Assembly: GCF_003344785.1 (NCBI RefSeq)
Contig: NZ_QPMK01000003.1
Location: forward strand, 265,876 to 329,875
Origin: Thalassococcus profundi
Lineage (GTDB): Bacteria; Pseudomonadota; Alphaproteobacteria; Rhodobacterales; Rhodobacteraceae
Reading direction: 5' to 3'
Length of the DNA: 64,000 nucleotides
A program made the position numbers and the translations under genes. Positions 1 to 8,403 of the stretch are shown here, piece after piece. The notes under the pieces were generated by a model. The model saw nothing but the letters and a program-made list of their open reading frames with translations, was not told where the DNA came from and searched no databases. Positions within the stretch are counted from its first letter, which is position 1; every line of letters begins with the position of its first letter.

Positions 1-40
1 TAGATACGATCTCTTCGGCCTTCTCTCGTTTCCCAGCCAT
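1..40 (-). CDS. IS3-family transposase OrfA, first 13 codons only (partial)
   Basis: On the minus strand an ATG at 40-38 begins MAGKREKAEEIVS, the usual opening of an IS3-family OrfA (helix-turn-helix protein forming the N-terminal part of the OrfAB transposase). The sister element at 41.3 kb begins MPQKKHEPEEIVAKL, with the same spacing to the EEIV motif. The frame is cut by the window edge, so integrity cannot be judged. Confidence 0.7.
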   Translation of the reverse strand, partial: MAGKREKAEEIVS

Positions 41-99
41 CGCTGATCCTCCAATTGCGGGACAAAACTATCCTAGTTGGTGGACCACTTTCAGGGGGC
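1..99 (-). mobile_element. End of an IS3-family insertion sequence, continuing left of the window
   Basis: The stretch GGACCACTTTCAGGGGGC at 82-99 read in reverse is nearly identical to the left terminal inverted repeat of the complete IS3-family element at 41296-42553 (GCCCCCTAAAAAGTGGTCC). Just inside it lies the start of an orfA-type reading frame on the minus strand. The outer boundary is therefore close to 99 or 100, and the body of the element lies outside the window. It is a different copy from the one at 41.3 kb, because both the repeat and the first orfA residues differ. Confidence 0.75.
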
Positions 100-391
100 T
101 ACTCCAGTGCCGGGTTTATCTGGTGCGCCTGCAGGTAGTCGCAAAGCTCGATGGCCCAGACGGGGTTGTGCAACGGGTGGGTCTGCAAGCGGTCGCCTTT
201 TTGCGGGTGTCCGTGGGCTGGTCTGATCGCGATCTTGCGTTGCCGATGCGCGCTCAGGCAACCCTTATGATGGGAACGAGACCCACCGGACCCGGGCCTT
301 CAAGGCGGGTCCCCGGCTGGCGATGCGGGGTCGCGCTGTGCCTGCCGCCAGCCCCCTTGTCGGCACAGGCGCGCATCCGTAGCGTCAGACC
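100..391. other. Intergenic, no gene recognised
   Basis: Between the IS end and the start of the nuclease-like gene no open frame resembles a known family. The sequence is GC-rich without an obvious hairpin followed by T residues. It may be decayed flank of the IS. Confidence 0.4.
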
Positions 392-754
392 ATGTGGACA
401 CGCGCCCGGATGCATTTTTTGGTTGTGCTGATTTCGGCGCCCTTCGGCGCCGCGGAGGCGCAGGAGGGATTGAACGCGCTGGGCGCGGTCGGGGGCGCGC
501 GCGCCTTTTCGGGGCACGATATCGAGGTCGGCGAAAACCGCTTCGCCCTGCGCGGGGTGACCTGCCCGCCGCCGGACACGGACAAGGGCCGGCGGGCAAA
601 GGCCCTGGCCAACACGTTCCTGCGGATGACGGGGACGATGGTGTGCAAATCCGAGGGCGGCGTTGGCGACTGCACGCACCGCTCGTCCAGCGGCATCCGG
701 GACTTGTCTCGGGTGATGCTGAAGACGGGGCTGTGCTGGACGGAGGACGCGTGA
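392..754 (+). CDS. Small exported protein with a degenerate staphylococcal-nuclease-like fold
   Basis: A 120-residue product. Residues about 7-23 (HFLVVLISAPFGAAEA) look like a signal peptide, so it should be exported; an internal ATG at 410 gives a cleaner signal peptide and may be the true start. The remainder follows the outline of short SNase-like proteins: a D-x-x-E-V strand (about 43-46), R-x-x-L-R-G, and a C-terminal G-x-R-D-L-S-R-x-M-L segment. However, the D-A-P-E catalytic loop of real nucleases reads T-C-P-P here. Four cysteines could form disulfides. A nuclease activity is doubtful. It stands alone, downstream of the IS remnant. Confidence 0.5.
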   Translation: MWTRARMHFLVVLISAPFGAAEAQEGLNALGAVGGARAFSGHDIEVGENRFALRGVTCPPPDTDKGRRAKALANTFLRMTGTMVCKSEGGVGDCTHRSSSGIRDLSRVMLKTGLCWTEDA

Positions 755-980
755 CCGGTGTGCAGGTCAGCGACGGACTGGAACACGCATCGTCGCGTGC
801 GACCTGTGCCTTCGGGGTCGTCACATCGGCTTTGCTGCCTTGATGGGTCCCCAGGCGCGCCGCAAAGATTGCAAAGCGGCACCTTGGAACAATCGGGTGG
901 CACGCGCCGCGCAAGGTCGATGTCCGCGTTCGGGACAGGTCGCCAACGGGGTGCGTTGGACGACAGCCGCCTTTCCGGCT

Positions 981-1853
981 TTATCCGGGGTCCCCGAGGG
1001 CGGCGATCTGGTGGCGCATGATCGCGAGAAAATCTCCGGTCTGCGGACGGCCGGCGAGGGGCGAGAACACCAATGAGCGCAGACCCATGTCGCTGGCCAT
1101 GTCCAGCGCGTCGGCGGGCGGCTCGGCCTCCCAGATCAGGATGCGCGCGCCGGTGTCCTGCTTCTTTGCCTCGAGGTCCTGCCATTGCGCCGCGGTCGGC
1201 ATGGCGCCGGCCTCCCACTCCATCGCCGCGATCTCGAGCCCGTAGGCGCGGGCGAAATACTGATAGCGCGGGTGCGTGGCGAGGATCGTGCGGCCCTGCA
1301 GCCCGGCCAGCGCGGTTCCGGCTTCCGCATGCAGTGCCTCGAGTTCCGCCACAAGGTCGGGCAGGGCGGCCGTCACCGTGTCGCGCAGCGCCGGGATGCG
1401 CTGCTCCATCATGGCGGCCAGCGCCCGGGCCTGCTGCGCGGCCTGATTGAAGTCCAGCCAGGTGTAGCTGGCGGTGCCCTCGTGCGAGTGTTCGCCGTCG
1501 GCGCCGTGGCTGTGGGTGATGGACTGCGTGGCGATGTAGCTGTCCGAAAAGGCGGCAGAAGTGTCGATGAGCCGAGAGCGGGGCAGGGTGGTGCGGGTCG
1601 TCCAGGCGGCGAAGCCGGCGCCGTTCAGGGCAATGACCTCTGCCTGCTGGATCGCGGCGATCTCGGACAGGCCGGGACGCCAGAACGACGGATCCTGACC
1701 TTCGGGCACCGGGAACAGAACCTCGACCGCATCGCCGCCCAGCTGTTCGGCCATCCAGGCCAGCGGATAGTTCACCGCGGCCACGACCGGGCGGTCCTGT
1801 GCGCCTGCCGCGGAAGCTGCGAGCGCAGCGGTCAGCACAATCCGCTTGAGCAT
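981..1853 (-). CDS. ZnuA-like metal ABC transporter substrate-binding protein with altered ligands
   Basis: A 290-residue periplasmic protein of the cluster A-I (ZnuA/TroA) type. It has a signal peptide (1-18), a His-rich loop at 114-124 (HSHGADGEHSH) and the ATHPRYQYFARAYGL segment carrying the third family ligand (His194). Two positions that are normally histidine ligands are changed: the usual D-P-H is DPS (Ser56) and the usual H-x-W-L-D is YTWLD (Tyr130). The metal site is therefore either incomplete or different, perhaps relying on the His loop. It is the last gene of a six-gene operon and overlaps the previous stop codon by one base (TGATG). No ZnuB/ZnuC partner is in the operon. Confidence 0.8.
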   Translation of the reverse strand: MLKRIVLTAALAASAAGAQDRPVVAAVNYPLAWMAEQLGGDAVEVLFPVPEGQDPSFWRPGLSEIAAIQQAEVIALNGAGFAAWTTRTTLPRSRLIDTSAAFSDSYIATQSITHSHGADGEHSHEGTASYTWLDFNQAAQQARALAAMMEQRIPALRDTVTAALPDLVAELEALHAEAGTALAGLQGRTILATHPRYQYFARAYGLEIAAMEWEAGAMPTAAQWQDLEAKKQDTGARILIWEAEPPADALDMASDMGLRSLVFSPLAGRPQTGDFLAIMRHQIAALGDPG

Positions 1854-2191
1854 CAGTTCGTCTCCTGCCCGTGGGCGATGTCCTCGGGCGTCAGCAGCCA
1901 GTAGTCGGAATGGCCTTCGCTGACGTCGACCTCGATCATCAGGCCGGTTTCGGACGCGCCGTCGGGCAGGGCAAAGGAGGTTTCTCCGCCATCGCCGATC
2001 GGCAGGGTCAACAGCAGGGTGTCTTCGGCGTCGCGCACCCGCACCTCGCCGCCGGTGGGGATGCGCCCGGTGGAGAACGTGCTCTCCACCGTGACCGTCC
2101 CGCCGCTGACCGAGGCGAAGACCCGCAGGTCGTGCGCCGCCGCGGGCAGCGCCGCGGCGAAGCTTAGTGCTAAGACAAGCGATCGGATCAT
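1853..2191 (-). CDS. Small periplasmic NikL/CbiL-like protein
   Basis: A 112-residue product with a signal peptide (1-18, ending AAAHD). A single beta-sandwich-like domain follows, with the pattern H-D-L-R-V-F-A, then G-G-T-V-x-V-E-S-x-F-S, and a late G-H-S-D-Y-W motif. This resembles the small NikL/CbiL-type accessory proteins of nickel/cobalt uptake systems, which begin with a similar mature N-terminal histidine; that N-terminal His is a family metal ligand. The start is the ATG overlapping the upstream stop by four bases. The next gene down is the ZnuA-like protein, and the next one up is DUF4198. The Ni/Co connection is an inference from family resemblance. Confidence 0.6.
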   Translation of the reverse strand: MIRSLVLALSFAAALPAAAHDLRVFASVSGGTVTVESTFSTGRIPTGGEVRVRDAEDTLLLTLPIGDGGETSFALPDGASETGLMIEVDVSEGHSDYWLLTPEDIAHGQETN

Positions 2192-2952
2192 TGCGTCGCC
2201 CAGGGTTCGAAATGCACCCAGATCACCGCGCCGAGTTCGTGCGCCTTGTCCTCGCCTTCGTATTGCATCGGTTCCTCGGCGGTGTTGAGGGCGGCAAAGC
2301 CCCACCAGCCGGACGTGGGCGCGGCGTAGGTAAAGACGCCCTCGGAATCCGCCTTGACGGTCTGGGTGATCATCAGGTCGGACGGCGCTGCGGCGCTGCC
2401 GTCCTCGTTGTAATACTCGACCTCGACCTCGGCATAGGGCACCGGTTCGCCGTCGAGCTTCACGATGCCCTGGAAGACGTTGCCGGCCCAGAGCGCGAAG
2501 GGTTTCGACAGCGGCACGATCTCGGTCTTGAGGCCCAGTTCAGCGTCCCATCCTGCGTCATCGCCATAGGCCGACACGTAGGTCTTGGTGAAATGGGTGA
2601 TGAAGGCGTCTTCCTCGGGTTCCCAGTACGGCTTGGGCGTCATGGAAAAGACATGCGTGCCGGGCCGCTCGAAGCGGTATTCGGTGGCAAAGCCCGCGTC
2701 GTCCATGACCTGCGTCTCTTCCAGCGTGTCCAGAAGGGAGGTCGTTTCGCCCTCGTGCGTCACGGTGAATTCCTTGGGCATCTCGAGCACCATGCCGAGC
2801 CCTTCGAACGGGTGCGAAAAGGACAGGGTCAGGTCCACGGACCGTCCCTCTTCCTGACTCAGCATGTTGTCCGAGGGGATGATCATCCCGTAGTGCGCGC
2901 CGGCTGCAGAGGCACATGCGGCCAGTGCCGCCGCGGTCATCAAGGTCTTCAT
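2188..2952 (-). CDS. DUF4198 (NikK-like) periplasmic protein
   Basis: A 254-residue exported protein whose signal peptide ends A-G-A-H-Y, leaving a mature N-terminal histidine. Residues 20-254 show the two-part DUF4198 layout. The first half has the S-F-x-H-P-F-E-G motif and a P-G-T-H-V-F strand. The C-terminal half is a carboxypeptidase-regulatory-like domain (D-G-E-P-V-P-Y-A-E-V-E-V-E-Y, then W-W-G-F-A-A-L). Relatives include NikK, the soluble partner of nickel ECF transporters. No NikM/CbiM membrane component is visible in the window. It follows the permease gene by 44 bases and overlaps the next gene by four bases, so it is co-transcribed with both. Confidence 0.75.
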   Translation of the reverse strand: MKTLMTAAALAACASAAGAHYGMIIPSDNMLSQEEGRSVDLTLSFSHPFEGLGMVLEMPKEFTVTHEGETTSLLDTLEETQVMDDAGFATEYRFERPGTHVFSMTPKPYWEPEEDAFITHFTKTYVSAYGDDAGWDAELGLKTEIVPLSKPFALWAGNVFQGIVKLDGEPVPYAEVEVEYYNEDGSAAAPSDLMITQTVKADSEGVFTYAAPTSGWWGFAALNTAEEPMQYEGEDKAHELGAVIWVHFEPWATQ

Positions 2953-2996
2953 ATTCGTCTCCCTTTCGGTGTCATTCTTTTCAAACGACCAATTCT

Positions 2997-4151
2997 TCAG
3001 ACGGCCAGGAGCCAGGCAACGATACCGTCACCATTCGCTATCACAGCCACGACAAAGCACGCGGCAATCGCGATCACGGCGGATAACAAGATCGCTATCT
3101 CTGCCGCCGCGAGCCGCAGGATCACGAAGCGGCCCGCGCCGAGGCGCCGGGCGGTGGCCATCTCGGGCGCCCGCAGGGTCCACGACAGGTACAGCGTCAG
3201 GCCCATCGCCGCGACGGCAGCCACCCCGATGATCAGCGTCACCGCATCGAGCAGCGTCGCGATGCGGAAGATGCGGTCGACCAGCCCCGCCACGATCTCG
3301 GCCGGGACGGCGATCTGCACCGGGTTCTCCGGGTCGAGGTAGCGGCCCCGAAGGATCGTGCCCGAGCGGATGTCGTTCGGCACCACCAGCACGGCGGAGA
3401 GCGGGTAATCCTCGGCGGCGCCGTGGAAATGGAAGCTGTCGATGTTGTCGGGCGTGATGCGCTGGAACTCGGTGATGGCGGCGCTGGCGGTGACGTTGCC
3501 GTCGGCATCCGCCGTCACCACGTCGTCATGGCCGTGGCCGATCCCGGCGATGACCCAGGCGGTCTTGACGTCGGTGAAGACCGCCTCGTCGTCGGGGGTG
3601 CCGGTGGCGGCCAGGACGCCGGTGATCTGCAATTCCAGCGGATAGACCCCGTCGAGGTCGAAGAGGTTTTCGGGCGCGGAGACCACGCTGTCGCCCGGAC
3701 CCAGCCCCAGCCGTTCCGCGACCTGGGCGCCCAGCACCGCCTCGCCCAGAAGGGCGATCTGGCGGCCCGTCGCCAGCTCCAGCCCGCGAAAGTCGAAATA
3801 GTCGAGCGAGGTGCCGACGATCCGGGCGCCGTTCGTCTGGAACGCCGTGTGCAGTGGGATCGGCAGGGCGAGGCCGCTGTCCCAGACAGCGTCCTCCGCG
3901 GCGCGAGTGATCGGTTGCGCGCGGTCCTCGGAGAAGTAGACGGCGCTCATCACGAGGTCGAGCTGGCTGCCGCGGGCACCCAGCACCAGCGGCGTCGCTT
4001 CCGCGCGGCGGGTCAGCGCCTCTTCGGAGCCGCGCAGGAGTGTCTGGGTCACCATCGGCACCGCGAGGATCAGCGCGCCGACCAGCACCAGCACGAGGCT
4101 GCGCGCCCAGGTCCAGCGCAGATGCGCGAAGGCGAGGAACAGCGCGTTCAT
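2997..4151 (-). CDS. FtsX/MacB-type ABC transporter permease
   Basis: A 384-residue integral membrane protein. There is one N-terminal membrane helix (about 14-36), then a large extracytoplasmic domain (about 40-265), then a cluster of hydrophobic helices at about 275-300 and 325-380. This is the order expected for MacB/LolC-like permeases, which couple ATP hydrolysis to mechanical work at the periplasmic face rather than to classic import. It overlaps the ATPase gene by four bases (ATGA). The association with metal-binding periplasmic proteins suggests that it moves or services one of them, but this is inference. Confidence 0.8.
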   Translation of the reverse strand: MNALFLAFAHLRWTWARSLVLVLVGALILAVPMVTQTLLRGSEEALTRRAEATPLVLGARGSQLDLVMSAVYFSEDRAQPITRAAEDAVWDSGLALPIPLHTAFQTNGARIVGTSLDYFDFRGLELATGRQIALLGEAVLGAQVAERLGLGPGDSVVSAPENLFDLDGVYPLELQITGVLAATGTPDDEAVFTDVKTAWVIAGIGHGHDDVVTADADGNVTASAAITEFQRITPDNIDSFHFHGAAEDYPLSAVLVVPNDIRSGTILRGRYLDPENPVQIAVPAEIVAGLVDRIFRIATLLDAVTLIIGVAAVAAMGLTLYLSWTLRAPEMATARRLGAGRFVILRLAAAEIAILLSAVIAIAACFVVAVIANGDGIVAWLLAV

Positions 4152-4852
4152 GCAGGTCGTCCCTCGGGGACGACCGATTGCGCCTCGGGCGCGGTTCGCT
4201 GCCTCAGCGCCGCGAAGTCGATCACCCGGTCGAACCTTGGCAGCAGGCCGTGGTCATGGGTGACCGCCAGCACCGTGGCCTGCATCTCGGCCGCGCGGTC
4301 GAAAAGCAGGTCGAGGATGGCCTCCTTGGTTTCGGGGTCGAGGTTGCCGGTGGCCTCGTCCGCGAGAATGAGCGCCGGTCGCGTCACCAGCGCCCGGCAG
4401 ATCGCCACCCGCTGCTGTTCGCCGCCGCTGAGCGCGTTCGGATGGTTCTTCAGCCGGTCTGCGATGCCGCAGGCCTCGGCCAGCAGGCGCGCCCGGTCCC
4501 GCGCCGCGGCATCCAGTTTCAGGCCGACGCCAACGCGATAGGGGTAGAGGATATTCTCGAAGGCATCGAGGTAGTCGACCAGCGCGAAGTTCTGGAAGAT
4601 GAAACCGATCCGCCGCGCCCGGAAGGCCCGCCGCTGCCCGTCGCTTTGCCCGGCGAGGTCGGTCCCCGCGACGGTGAGCCTGCCGCCATCCGGCACCGCG
4701 AGGCCCGCGAGCAGGTTCAGCAGCGTCGTCTTGCCCGTGCCGCTGGGGCCGATCACCGCGACCCGCTCACCACCCGCCACCTGCAACTCGGGCACCTGCA
4801 GCGTGAATCCACCGCGGGGATAGGCGAAGGACAGGTCGCGCGCGTCGATCAT
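4148..4852 (-). CDS. ABC transporter ATPase, LolD/MacB type
   Basis: A 234-residue ATPase with Walker A G-P-S-G-T-G-K-T (35-42), signature L-S-G-G-E-Q-Q-R and Walker [14 protein letters not shown], followed by a switch histidine in V-T-H-D-H. The A-D-E-A-T-G-N-L-D string is typical of the LolD/MacB/FtsE group, matching the FtsX-type permease beside it. The start is the ATG inside the ATGA overlap with the upstream gene. The frame stays open further upstream but that part is only a shadow of the upstream gene. Confidence 0.88.
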   Translation of the reverse strand: MIDARDLSFAYPRGGFTLQVPELQVAGGERVAVIGPSGTGKTTLLNLLAGLAVPDGGRLTVAGTDLAGQSDGQRRAFRARRIGFIFQNFALVDYLDAFENILYPYRVGVGLKLDAAARDRARLLAEACGIADRLKNHPNALSGGEQQRVAICRALVTRPALILADEATGNLDPETKEAILDLLFDRAAEMQATVLAVTHDHGLLPRFDRVIDFAALRQRTAPEAQSVVPEGRPA

Positions 4853-5436
4853 GTCTCTTCCTCGGGGTCCGCCGTATCCTCTGCCTGCGGTGCATCGGCG
4901 TTCGGCTCGATCGTGCCGGCATCGGTTCGGTCGACGTCCGTCAGGGTGAAGCCGGTGATCTTCCAGCCGTCCGCGACCGGCTCGAAGACCAGATCGGCGG
5001 CATAGGCATTGCCGCGCATGTGCATGTGTTCGGCATGGCCCACCACACCCAGCACCCGCCATTTCGCCGCAACATCGACGCGCGCGCCGTCGGTCCGGGC
5101 GGACATGCCCGTGAGTTCGATCTCGTGGATCTCCTGGTCCGGGTTCAGCCCGCCGCCCGCCATCGCCCCGACCCGTTCGAGGTAAAGCTGTTCCAGTGCC
5201 GGACCCGAGGCCACGTCGTCCAGCCGGTCGTAGATCGCCGCCTCATCGGTCTGGCCGAAGGCGTCGTAGACCGTCGCCAGGATCTCGGGCAGCAGCAGCG
5301 GGCTTTCGCGCGAGAATTCCGCGGCGGACATCTGCCGGGGCGCGTCGGCGCCGTCCTTGCCCACGGACAGGAAGACGGCAGCCCCGGCGATGACCGTGAT
5401 CCCCACGACGGCTGCGGCAAGTGCTCTTGTGTTCAC
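4849..5436 (-). CDS. Membrane-anchored periplasmic protein of unknown function, first gene of the metal/ABC operon
   Basis: A 195-residue protein with an N-terminal hydrophobic segment (about 5-24, ALAAAVVGITVIAGAAVFL) that acts as a signal anchor or signal peptide. A soluble alpha/beta region ends in an acidic tail (DTADPEEET). The segment W-R-V-L-G-V-V-G-H-A-E-H-M-H-M-R-G-N-A-Y holds three histidines and two methionines in a short stretch, suggestive of metal contact. No family was recognised. It overlaps the ABC ATPase by four bases and is the promoter-proximal gene of the operon running down to 981. Confidence 0.65.
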   Translation of the reverse strand: MNTRALAAAVVGITVIAGAAVFLSVGKDGADAPRQMSAAEFSRESPLLLPEILATVYDAFGQTDEAAIYDRLDDVASGPALEQLYLERVGAMAGGGLNPDQEIHEIELTGMSARTDGARVDVAAKWRVLGVVGHAEHMHMRGNAYAADLVFEPVADGWKITGFTLTDVDRTDAGTIEPNADAPQAEDTADPEEET

Positions 5437-5581
5437 GATGCTTCGCTCTCGCCGCTGGTTGCGCCCCGATGTCCCATGCGAACCGTAGATTGGCGACCGT
5501 GGAAGGCAACCCGAAACGCGCCCGGCCGCCCGGGGTCGGCGGGAGATTGGAGGGCGACCGGACCTTGGCGCGTTCGCTGCA

Positions 5582-6286
5582 TCACTGAGCGGATGCGCCC
5601 TCGTGCCGGTATTCCCGCGGGACGCTGTCGGGCAGAATGCGCGAATAGACCGAGATCAGGTGCCGGTGCATCGCCTCTGCGGCGAGGTCGGCGTCGCCGG
5701 CTTCGATGGCGGCGACGATGATGTCGTGCTGGTGAAAGCTGGAATAGTCCTCGGCGGGTTTGCGGGTCTGGCGCGGCTGGCCCCAGATGATCGACCGCCG
5801 CACCGCGTTCAGGGTCTCGAAGAAATAGAGGAAGAGCTGGTTCTGCGTGGCCCGCGCGATGGCGTGGTGCAGGTTGTTGTCCCAGGCCTCGTAGGCCCGC
5901 CAATCCTCCGCCTCTCGGCAGCGCAGGGCGCAAAGCCGCATCTGTTCGCGGTCCGACCGCGTCGCGTGGCGCGAGGCGAGGCGGCAGAGTTGCGGTTCGA
6001 TGCTGAAGCGCACGGCGACCACCTGTTCGGGTTTGATCTGGTCGCCCAGATAGGTGACGTCCTGTAGGTTCAGCACCGGCCGCGACCCGACGAAGGTGCC
6101 GCGCCCCACGTGCCGCCAGACCCGCCCCTGCGCCTCGAGCTCGGCCAGGGCCTTTCGCAGCTGGTTGCGCGTGGTGCCCATGGTCTTGCACAGGACCCGC
6201 TCGGGCGGGATGCGGTCGTTGTAGCGGTATCCGGTCTCGTCGATCAGGGCGCGCAGCTTCTGCGCGAGGTCGGTCGTCTTTGTCAT
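5582..6286 (-). CDS. GntR-family transcriptional regulator, FCD (FadR-like) type
   Basis: A 234-residue protein. The N-terminal winged helix (about 5-68) has the R-I-P-P-E-R motif, T-R-N-Q-L-R-K-A-L recognition helix and G-R-G-T-F-V-G wing. The C-terminal all-helical FCD domain (about 85-220) has R-F-S-I-E-P and H-H-A-I-A-R-A-T-Q-N patterns. FCD regulators bind small organic acids. It is transcribed divergently from the FAH/ABC/dehydrogenase operon that starts at 6428, which it probably controls. The chosen ATG (6286-6284) fits the domain boundary; the open frame upstream of it runs antisense to the FAH gene. Confidence 0.88.
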   Translation of the reverse strand: MTKTTDLAQKLRALIDETGYRYNDRIPPERVLCKTMGTTRNQLRKALAELEAQGRVWRHVGRGTFVGSRPVLNLQDVTYLGDQIKPEQVVAVRFSIEPQLCRLASRHATRSDREQMRLCALRCREAEDWRAYEAWDNNLHHAIARATQNQLFLYFFETLNAVRRSIIWGQPRQTRKPAEDYSSFHQHDIIVAAIEAGDADLAAEAMHRHLISVYSRILPDSVPREYRHEGASAQ

Positions 6287-6293
6287 GATCCGC

Positions 6294-6309
6294 CCAATGT
6301 CGGTATTGG
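6294..6309. promoter_or_regulatory. Candidate GntR operator (CCAAT-N6-ATTGG)
   Basis: An inverted repeat of five-base arms separated by six bases lies 8 bases upstream of the GntR start codon, in the divergent promoter region shared with the FAH operon. Its size and position fit a GntR-family operator. Binding is inferred only from position and symmetry. Confidence 0.4.
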
Positions 6310-6427
6310 TTGATTGAATGTGACGGTAAGTCAGCGAAACATGGATGGGAAGAGGAGACCGGTTCGCAGAGTCGCAGGCCACCGCCGACTGGCTCCGAAC
6401 GGTTACGATCAAAGGGAGGACCGCCGC

Positions 6428-7315
6428 GTGCGATTGGCAACCATTTCCGTGGACGGCACAGATGTCTGCGCCGCGTACCTGGCCGATGGCCGCCTGCTGA
6501 ACCTGTCGCAGGTGGCGGCGTCGATGCAGGCCTTGATCGAAGGCGGTCCGGCGGCGCTGGAGGCCGCGCGCAAGATGTTGGCCGAGGCCGAAGAGGGCGC
6601 ACACGACGACGCGGTGGTGGGCGGCGATGCGCCGTTGCAGGCGCCGATCCCGAACCCGCGCAAGAACGTCTTCTGCGTCGGGCGCAATTATGCGGAGCAT
6701 ATCGCCGAAGGGGAACGTGCGCAGAACCTCAAGATCGGCGTGACCGAACACCCGGTGTTCTTCACCAAGCCGCCGACCTCGGTGGTGGCGCCGGGCGGCG
6801 ATGTGCTGATGTTTCCCGAGGTGTCGACCTCGGTCGATTACGAGGTCGAGCTCACCGTGGTGATCGGCACCGCGGGCCGCAACATCTCGAAGGCCGACGC
6901 GATGAAGCACGTCTTCGGCTACACGATCCTCAACGACATCACCGCGCGCGACATCCAGCGCCGCCACGGCGGGCAGTATTTCAAGGGCAAGGGGCTCGAC
7001 GGATCGTGCCCCATCGGCCCCGCCATCGTGACCGCCGACGAGATCGCCAACCCGCATGCCCTGTCGATCGGGCTGAGCGTGAACGGCGAGACCCGCCAGG
7101 ACGGCAACACCAGGGACATGATCTTCGACATTCCGACGCTGATCGCATCGCTCTCCGAAGGCCTGACGCTGGAGCCGGGCGACATGATCGCCACCGGAAC
7201 GCCGTCGGGGGTGGGCTATGCGATGGACCCGCCGCGTTTCCTCAAGGATGGCGACACGGTGGTCTGCGACATTTCCGGGATCGGGACGCTCAGCAACACA
7301 GTGCGCTCCGTATAA
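6428..7315 (+). CDS. Fumarylacetoacetate hydrolase (FAH) family protein
   Basis: A 295-residue enzyme of the FAH superfamily, which performs metal-dependent C-C bond hydrolysis, decarboxylation or isomerisation of keto-acids. The family core is intact: N-V-F-C-V-G-R-N-Y-x-x-H, V-F-F-T-K-P, D-Y-E-V-E-L (metal-binding Glu residues), G-Y-T-I-L-N-D-I-T-A-R-D, F-x-K-G-K-x-x-D-G-S-C-P-I-G-P and G-T-P-S-G-V-G. The start is taken as GTG at 6428, because AGGGAGGA at 6413-6420 sits seven bases upstream and the family fold begins right there. Precise substrate unknown. Confidence 0.85.
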   Translation: MRLATISVDGTDVCAAYLADGRLLNLSQVAASMQALIEGGPAALEAARKMLAEAEEGAHDDAVVGGDAPLQAPIPNPRKNVFCVGRNYAEHIAEGERAQNLKIGVTEHPVFFTKPPTSVVAPGGDVLMFPEVSTSVDYEVELTVVIGTAGRNISKADAMKHVFGYTILNDITARDIQRRHGGQYFKGKGLDGSCPIGPAIVTADEIANPHALSIGLSVNGETRQDGNTRDMIFDIPTLIASLSEGLTLEPGDMIATGTPSGVGYAMDPPRFLKDGDTVVCDISGIGTLSNTVRSV

Positions 7316-7374
7316 ACCCTCGCTGCCCGAATGCGGTGCAAACGAGGGACGACACAAAAGGGAGGAGAACCAAC

Positions 7375-8403
7375 ATGATCACCAGAAGAACATTCACCGC
7401 CTCGTTGCTTTCGGCGGTTCCGGCCACGGGCCTGCTCGGACGGGCGGCCTTCGCGCAGGACATGCGCGACATCACCTTCGTCCAGCCCAGCCCCTCGGCC
7501 ATCAACTCGTTTCCGGTCTTCACCGCCATCGGCGAAGGCTTCTTCGCAGAAGAAGGCCTGAACGTCACGGTCGAGGCGATCAACGGCTCGGGCGCGGTGC
7601 TGCAGGCGCTGTCGGCGGGGCAGGCGCATTTCGGACGGCCCGGACCCGGCCCGCTGCTGGCCGCGCGGACCCGCGGCGTCGAAGCGGTGCACATCTACAA
7701 CGTCGCCGCGCGCAGCAACTTCGGCATCGCCGTGCAGGAGGACAGCGAATACACCAGCATCGAGGACCTGCGCGGCAAGGTCATCGGCACCGGCACCGCG
7801 GACGGCGCCGAGGTCGGCTTCGCCCGCAACGTGCTGACCGGTGCGGGGATGACCGAGGGCGAGGATTACACCTTCCTCACCGTCGGCGACGGCGGCCCGG
7901 CAACGGCGGCCTTCCTCAACGGCGAGATCGACGCCTATTCGGCCTCCACCGCCGACACCGCGATCCTCAACCAGCGCGGCATGGCGGTGCGCGACATCAC
8001 GCCGGCGGAGTTCAACCGCTTCTTCGGCAACGGCATCGCGACCATGGCCGACACCATCGCCAACGACCGCGAACTGGTCGAGAAGTGGAGCCGCGCCTTT
8101 GCCAAGGGCCATGCCTTCGCGATGGACGACGCCAACCGGGAGACCGTGCTGGCGCATCTGGCGGCGGGCAACCCGCAGGAAGGCGAGGACAAGGAGTTCC
8201 AGTCGGCGCTGTTCGACGCGGTCCGGTCAAAGACCGTGCCCTCGGACGATGCCCCGTACATGGGCTGGTATCCGGCGGAAGTCTGGGAGGAATGGCAGCA
8301 GGCGCTGGTCGACGGCGGAGAGATATCCGGGCCGCTCGACGATCTGGACGCGGCCTGGACCAACGAGTTCGCCGAGATCGGCAGCGAGGCGGTCGGCGGA
8401 TGA
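7375..8403 (+). CDS. NitT/TauT-type ABC transporter substrate-binding protein
   Basis: A 342-residue exported binding protein. The N-terminus T-R-R-T-F-T-A-S-L-L with cleavage after AFA looks like a twin-arginine signal. The mature part begins with the NMT1/SsuA pattern (F-V-Q-P-S-P-S-A-I-N-S-F-P-V-F-T-A-I-G-E-G-F-F-A-E-E-G-L-N-V), the class that binds sulfonates, nitrate, pyrimidine precursors or aromatic acids. A GGAGG site precedes ATG 7375. It overlaps the ATPase gene by four bases. Ligand unknown. Confidence 0.88.
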   Translation: MITRRTFTASLLSAVPATGLLGRAAFAQDMRDITFVQPSPSAINSFPVFTAIGEGFFAEEGLNVTVEAINGSGAVLQALSAGQAHFGRPGPGPLLAARTRGVEAVHIYNVAARSNFGIAVQEDSEYTSIEDLRGKVIGTGTADGAEVGFARNVLTGAGMTEGEDYTFLTVGDGGPATAAFLNGEIDAYSASTADTAILNQRGMAVRDITPAEFNRFFGNGIATMADTIANDRELVEKWSRAFAKGHAFAMDDANRETVLAHLAAGNPQEGEDKEFQSALFDAVRSKTVPSDDAPYMGWYPAEVWEEWQQALVDGGEISGPLDDLDAAWTNEFAEIGSEAVGG

